NCBI GenBank assembly: GCA_019694165.1
Contig: JAIBCL010000001.1
Location: 248,001-312,000, forward strand
Reading direction: 5' to 3'
Source: Verrucomicrobiaceae bacterium
Lineage (GTDB): Bacteria; Verrucomicrobiota; Verrucomicrobiia; Verrucomicrobiales; Verrucomicrobiaceae
Length of the DNA stretch: 64,000 nt
Shown here: in pieces, positions 61,006 to 64,000 of the stretch
How the letters are laid out: each line of letters starts with the position of its first letter
Position numbering within the stretch: position 1 is the stretch's first letter
Translations under genes and position numbers: made by a program
Notes under the pieces: generated by a model
Database searches by the model: none
What the model was told of the DNA's origin: nothing
What the model saw: only the letters and a program-made list of their open reading frames with translations

Positions 61006-61776
61006 ATGATCTCGATCCAGAGACTCACGAAACGATTCGGTGCGCAGACGGCGGTTGACGGTTTGTGCCTGGATGTGCCGGCGGGGATGATCGTCGGCCT
61101 GCTCGGTCCGAATGGCGCGGGCAAGACGACCACGCTGAAAATGCTGACCGGGATGCTGCTGCCAGATGCAGGCTCGGCGACCATTTGCGGCGTAAACGTT
61201 GTGGCACAGCCGATGGAGGCGAAGCGGCTGATGGGTTTCGTACCCGACTCGGGCGCGGTTTATGAGTCGCTCACCGGGCTGGAGTTTCTGCTGATGATCG
61301 GCGCGCTCTACGGCATCGGCGAGGACGAGGCGCGGCCGCGCATCCGCCAGTTTCTGGACTTCTTCGAGCTGGATGAAGTCACCCTGACTTCCAAGCTGCT
61401 CGGCGCCTACTCGAAAGGCATGAGACGCAAGGTGGTGATCACCGCCGCACTGCTGCACAATCCGCGCGTGGTGCTGCTCGACGAGCCGCTCGACGGACTC
61501 GATGCAAATGCCGCCGTCGGCTTCAAGGCGCTGCTGGAAACCCTCGCGCGCGATGGCAAGACGATCGTGTACAGCTCCCATGTGCTCGACGTGGTGGAGC
61601 GAGTGTGCGATCGCGTGGCGATCATGGCGCGGGGAAAACTGGTCGTGGAAGGCACCCCGGACGAACTGCAACGCGCGCACGGCGCGGACACGCTGGAGCA
61701 GTTGTTCACGCGCCTGACCGGTCTTTCGGGTCTCGAAGCACGAGCCGAATCGTTCGCGAAGAACGTGCTGTCATGA
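61006..61776 (+). CDS. ABC transporter ATP-binding protein
   Basis: 256 residues from the ATG at 61006, chosen since MISIQRLTKRFG begins the usual first strand. Walker A GPNGAGKTT, the Q-loop region, signature YSKGMRRKVVI, Walker B VVLLDEPLDGLD and H-loop SSHVLDVV are present. It overlaps the permease gene by 4 bases (ATGA at 61773). It belongs to the same export locus as the 54781 ATPase but forms its own two-gene unit. Confidence 0.92.
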   Translation: MISIQRLTKRFGAQTAVDGLCLDVPAGMIVGLLGPNGAGKTTTLKMLTGMLLPDAGSATICGVNVVAQPMEAKRLMGFVPDSGAVYESLTGLEFLLMIGALYGIGEDEARPRIRQFLDFFELDEVTLTSKLLGAYSKGMRRKVVITAALLHNPRVVLLDEPLDGLDANAAVGFKALLETLARDGKTIVYSSHVLDVVERVCDRVAIMARGKLVVEGTPDELQRAHGADTLEQLFTRLTGLSGLEARAESFAKNVLS

Positions 61777-63401
61777 GCACCGCCGTCTCGCAGCCATCAC
61801 CCGAGGCCGTATTGCGCCGTCTTTTCTGGAAGCTGCTCTTCCGTGGACGAGCCGTGCAGCAGGCGGGTGCGCAGCGCACGCGGCGCCAGATGGGACTGGC
61901 CTTCACGTTGTTCATCTACGCGGTTTTCGGCGCGATGCCCGCCATATTGGCGGTGCGCGCGAACTGTTTCGCCCTGGCCGTCGTGCTGCACGGTTTCACT
62001 TTTATGTTTGCTTCGCTCACGCTCGCCTCGTCGGCCGGCACGATGCTCTTCATGAAGGAGGAGGCGGAGATATTGCTGCACCGGCCTGTGACGCCTCGCG
62101 AGCTGCTCCGTGCAAAGTGCGCCGTGCTCGCCGGCTTTTCGCTGCTGCTGGCCTTCGCGCTGAACATCGGCGGCTTCGTTGCGGGCCCGTTTTGCAAAGG
62201 CGCAACCTGGCGCTTCGTGCCGGTGCACTTGCTTTCGACGGTGCTGCTCATGGTGTTCTCCGCCGCGAGCATCGTGCTGGTTTACAATGCGTGCCTGAAG
62301 TGGTTCGGACGCGAGCGCTTCGACAATCTGCTGACCTTCATGCAGACCATTCTGAGCGTGGCGATGATGGTCAGCGGTCAGATTGTGCCGCGGCTCATCG
62401 GCTTCGATGCCGTCACGCAGATCGATCATGTCGGCGGCTGGATGCTGGCGCTGCCGCCGGTTTGGTTCGGGGCGCTGGACGGATGGCTCGCGGCGGATTT
62501 GCCTGGTGCCGCTGATCTCTGGCTGCCTGCGCTCATCGGCGTCGGGGTCACCGCCATCGTAAGCTGGCTCGCCTTCGAGCGGCTGGCATCGGCCTACGGC
62601 GAGGGCCTCATGTCGCTGAATGAATCCACCGGCGCCATCCGCGAAAGCACGAGGCCGCGAGGTCGCGTGATCGCGTGGCTCGTGCAAGTGCCGCCGCTGA
62701 GCTGGTGGCTGCGCGATGCGGTGGAGCGCCAGTCGTTCATCCTCACCACCGCGTATTGCCTGCGCGATCGCGAAATCAAGCTGCGCCTTTATCCGGGCCT
62801 GGCACCGATGCTTTTCATGCCGGTGGTGATGAGTGTGAGCGGCGCGACGGGCGGGGGCGAAACGGCTGCGATGATACAGGGATTCGTCACCTGCTTCCTG
62901 GCCATCGTGCCGCTGCAGGCCATGATGATGCTGCGCTGCTCGGAGCATTGGCGTGCGTCGGAGTTCTTCCACGCCGCGCCCGTCCCGCACTGGATGCCCT
63001 TCTTCGATGGCGCGCGGAAGGCCACGCTCGCTTTCCTGGCGTTTCCGCTTGTCGTGCTCGTGACGTCGCTGTTGTGCGCGATCGCGCGGTCGCTCACGCC
63101 TCTCATTCTCGCGGTTCCGTCATTGGTGCTTCTCCCTGCGTTCTCGCAGGTGACCGGCGTAGTCGAGCCGTGGCTGCCGCTCTCGAAGCCGTCGGATGAA
63201 ATGAAGAACTCGGCCGCCGGCTGCATGATGATGGCCGGCGTGATGATGGCTGCTGCCGTCGTCGGCGGACTCGCAAGCGCATCGTGGCGCTTCGGCTGGT
63301 TCCCCTTGTATCTCGCAGTCGAAATCGCCGCCGCCACGGGCGCATCCTTCGTGATGCGGCGCATCATGAGCGAGACACGCTGGCTGCCGGAGCGCTCGTG
63401 A
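61773..63401 (+). CDS. ABC-2-type permease
   Basis: 542 residues with about ten membrane helices spread over its whole length, for example LAFTLFIYAVFGAMPAIL, AVVLHGFTFMFASLTLAS, VLLMVFSAASIVLVYN, LPAFSQVTGVV and MMAGVMMAAAVVGG. A large permease for the ATPase encoded just before. Substrate unknown. It ends 207 bases before the convergent gene at 63609. Confidence 0.85.
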   Translation: MSTAVSQPSPEAVLRRLFWKLLFRGRAVQQAGAQRTRRQMGLAFTLFIYAVFGAMPAILAVRANCFALAVVLHGFTFMFASLTLASSAGTMLFMKEEAEILLHRPVTPRELLRAKCAVLAGFSLLLAFALNIGGFVAGPFCKGATWRFVPVHLLSTVLLMVFSAASIVLVYNACLKWFGRERFDNLLTFMQTILSVAMMVSGQIVPRLIGFDAVTQIDHVGGWMLALPPVWFGALDGWLAADLPGAADLWLPALIGVGVTAIVSWLAFERLASAYGEGLMSLNESTGAIRESTRPRGRVIAWLVQVPPLSWWLRDAVERQSFILTTAYCLRDREIKLRLYPGLAPMLFMPVVMSVSGATGGGETAAMIQGFVTCFLAIVPLQAMMMLRCSEHWRASEFFHAAPVPHWMPFFDGARKATLAFLAFPLVVLVTSLLCAIARSLTPLILAVPSLVLLPAFSQVTGVVEPWLPLSKPSDEMKNSAAGCMMMAGVMMAAAVVGGLASASWRFGWFPLYLAVEIAAATGASFVMRRIMSETRWLPERS

Positions 63402-63608
63402 AACTGCTCCACCCTGCGGGCCATCGGATCGTCCGCTGGCGTTTTTCACGATCCGCTGTGCGTCATCCGGCACTGCCGCCGTACAATCGCTGCCCAAAAC
63501 AAGTCCGAGGTCCTGCCAGAACAGACCTCTGCTGCGGGTGGCTTTGCTCGGGCGCAAATTCCGACGGTCCCCACTTGCAGCGCCCCGCACCTCTGGCCGG
63601 GCTGCTGC

Positions 63609-64000
63609 TCAGCGCCATACCTCACCCTTGGTCACGTCGCCAGGCACGTCGAGGATCATGATCTGGTTGATGTCCTTGAAGTGCGCGTGGTCGTCGAACT
63701 GCCAGACGACCTTTTTGCCGGGCGTGAGTTCGAAGAATTGAGGCTGCTCGCCGAGGTGACCGTGGCCAAGGTAGTTGCAGAAGACGGTGTTGCCGCCGGG
63801 CAGACGGTGGCAACCGGCCATGAGGCGGAGGGTGTTGCCGGGCAGGTCGTTCTCATTCAGCTCCCACACACTTTTCCCTTCGGCGTCGAATTCGATGACT
63901 TTGTGTCCGTCGCCGCAGGTGACGATGAGGTGGCCGTCGGGCAGCGTGATCGCGCCGTGCGGATCACCGGGGACGGAGAGGGCGCGGAGCACCTTCCCGT
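63609..64000 (-). CDS. beta-propeller-like secreted protein, 5' end outside window
   Basis: The frame is open to the window edge and stops at 63609; about 130 residues are seen. The sequence shows repeated strands with ITLPDGHLIVTCGDGHKVIEFD, GKSVWELNE, LPGGNTVFCNYLGHG and KKVVWQFDD, the layout of PQQ/arylsulfotransferase-like propeller blades. An enzymatic or binding role is unknown. The real start and signal peptide lie beyond base 64000. The stretch 63402-63608 before it holds no gene I can support. Confidence 0.7.
   Translation of the reverse strand, partial: GKVLRALSVPGDPHGAITLPDGHLIVTCGDGHKVIEFDAEGKSVWELNENDLPGNTLRLMAGCHRLPGGNTVFCNYLGHGHLGEQPQFFELTPGKKVVWQFDDHAHFKDINQIMILDVPGDVTKGEVWR

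Noticed and set aside
61797..62990. 397-residue minus-strand frame opposite the permease
   Set aside because: Antisense of membrane helices yields Gln/His/Arg-rich text; no recognisable feature.

Overview
The window looks like chromosomal DNA of a Verrucomicrobiota bacterium, probably Verrucomicrobiaceae/Prosthecobacter-like. This is inferred, not computed. The reasons are the high-GC backbone, the hprK-ptsH-ptsI regulatory cluster, a DUF5069 protein, secreted proteins with NQGQLK motifs, long Rhs proteins with a Sec-type leader, and many secreted esterase, sialidase and lactonase-type proteins. I saw no rRNA or tRNA genes and no CRISPR array.

1-21.7 kb is mostly ordinary backbone: phosphosugar mutase (runs off the left edge), an outer-membrane-barrel-like protein, endonuclease III, a 3D-domain lipoprotein, a family-4-like uracil-DNA glycosylase without the usual iron-sulfur cysteines, an M20 peptidase overlapping a secreted unknown protein, prepilin peptidase, a VanX-type dipeptidase overlapping a CCA-adding enzyme, three large secreted hydrolases, DUF5069, lipoyl synthase, a VapBC-like toxin-antitoxin pair and a secreted cyclophilin with a clear terminator. 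Short palindromic cassettes recur, and one lies in frame inside an esterase gene.

21.8-43.8 kb is an accessory island. On the minus strand it reads: an AT/GC-patterned upstream zone with a 21-bp tandem array (43266-43496) and a 7-bp array, three secreted proteins of unknown function, one full-length Rhs protein of about 2,116 residues, then a series of displaced Rhs C-terminal cassettes. Each cassette has a different tip and is followed within 2-15 bases by a small candidate immunity gene. Most candidate immunity proteins carry a signal peptide or membrane anchor; the one paired with a URI-like tip does not. The far end of the island is broken up by RAYT/IS200-like transposase copies with 33-bp terminal inverted repeats, including a mosaic copy and an internally deleted copy. 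I regard the Rhs array as the main system of interest here.

43.8-64 kb returns to backbone: an ACT protein, a PLP-dependent histidine-decarboxylase-like enzyme, hprK-ptsH-ptsI, a ParA-like P-loop protein, stand-alone DhaL, glutamate 5-kinase without PUA domain, a Gfo/Idh/MocA oxidoreductase and an AsmA-like protein. Then comes a GntR-regulated ABC export locus: regulator, ATPase, two giant membrane proteins (the second apparently frameshifted), then a second ATPase/permease pair. A VapBC-type pair is inserted in the opposite direction inside it. A beta-propeller-like gene runs off the right edge.
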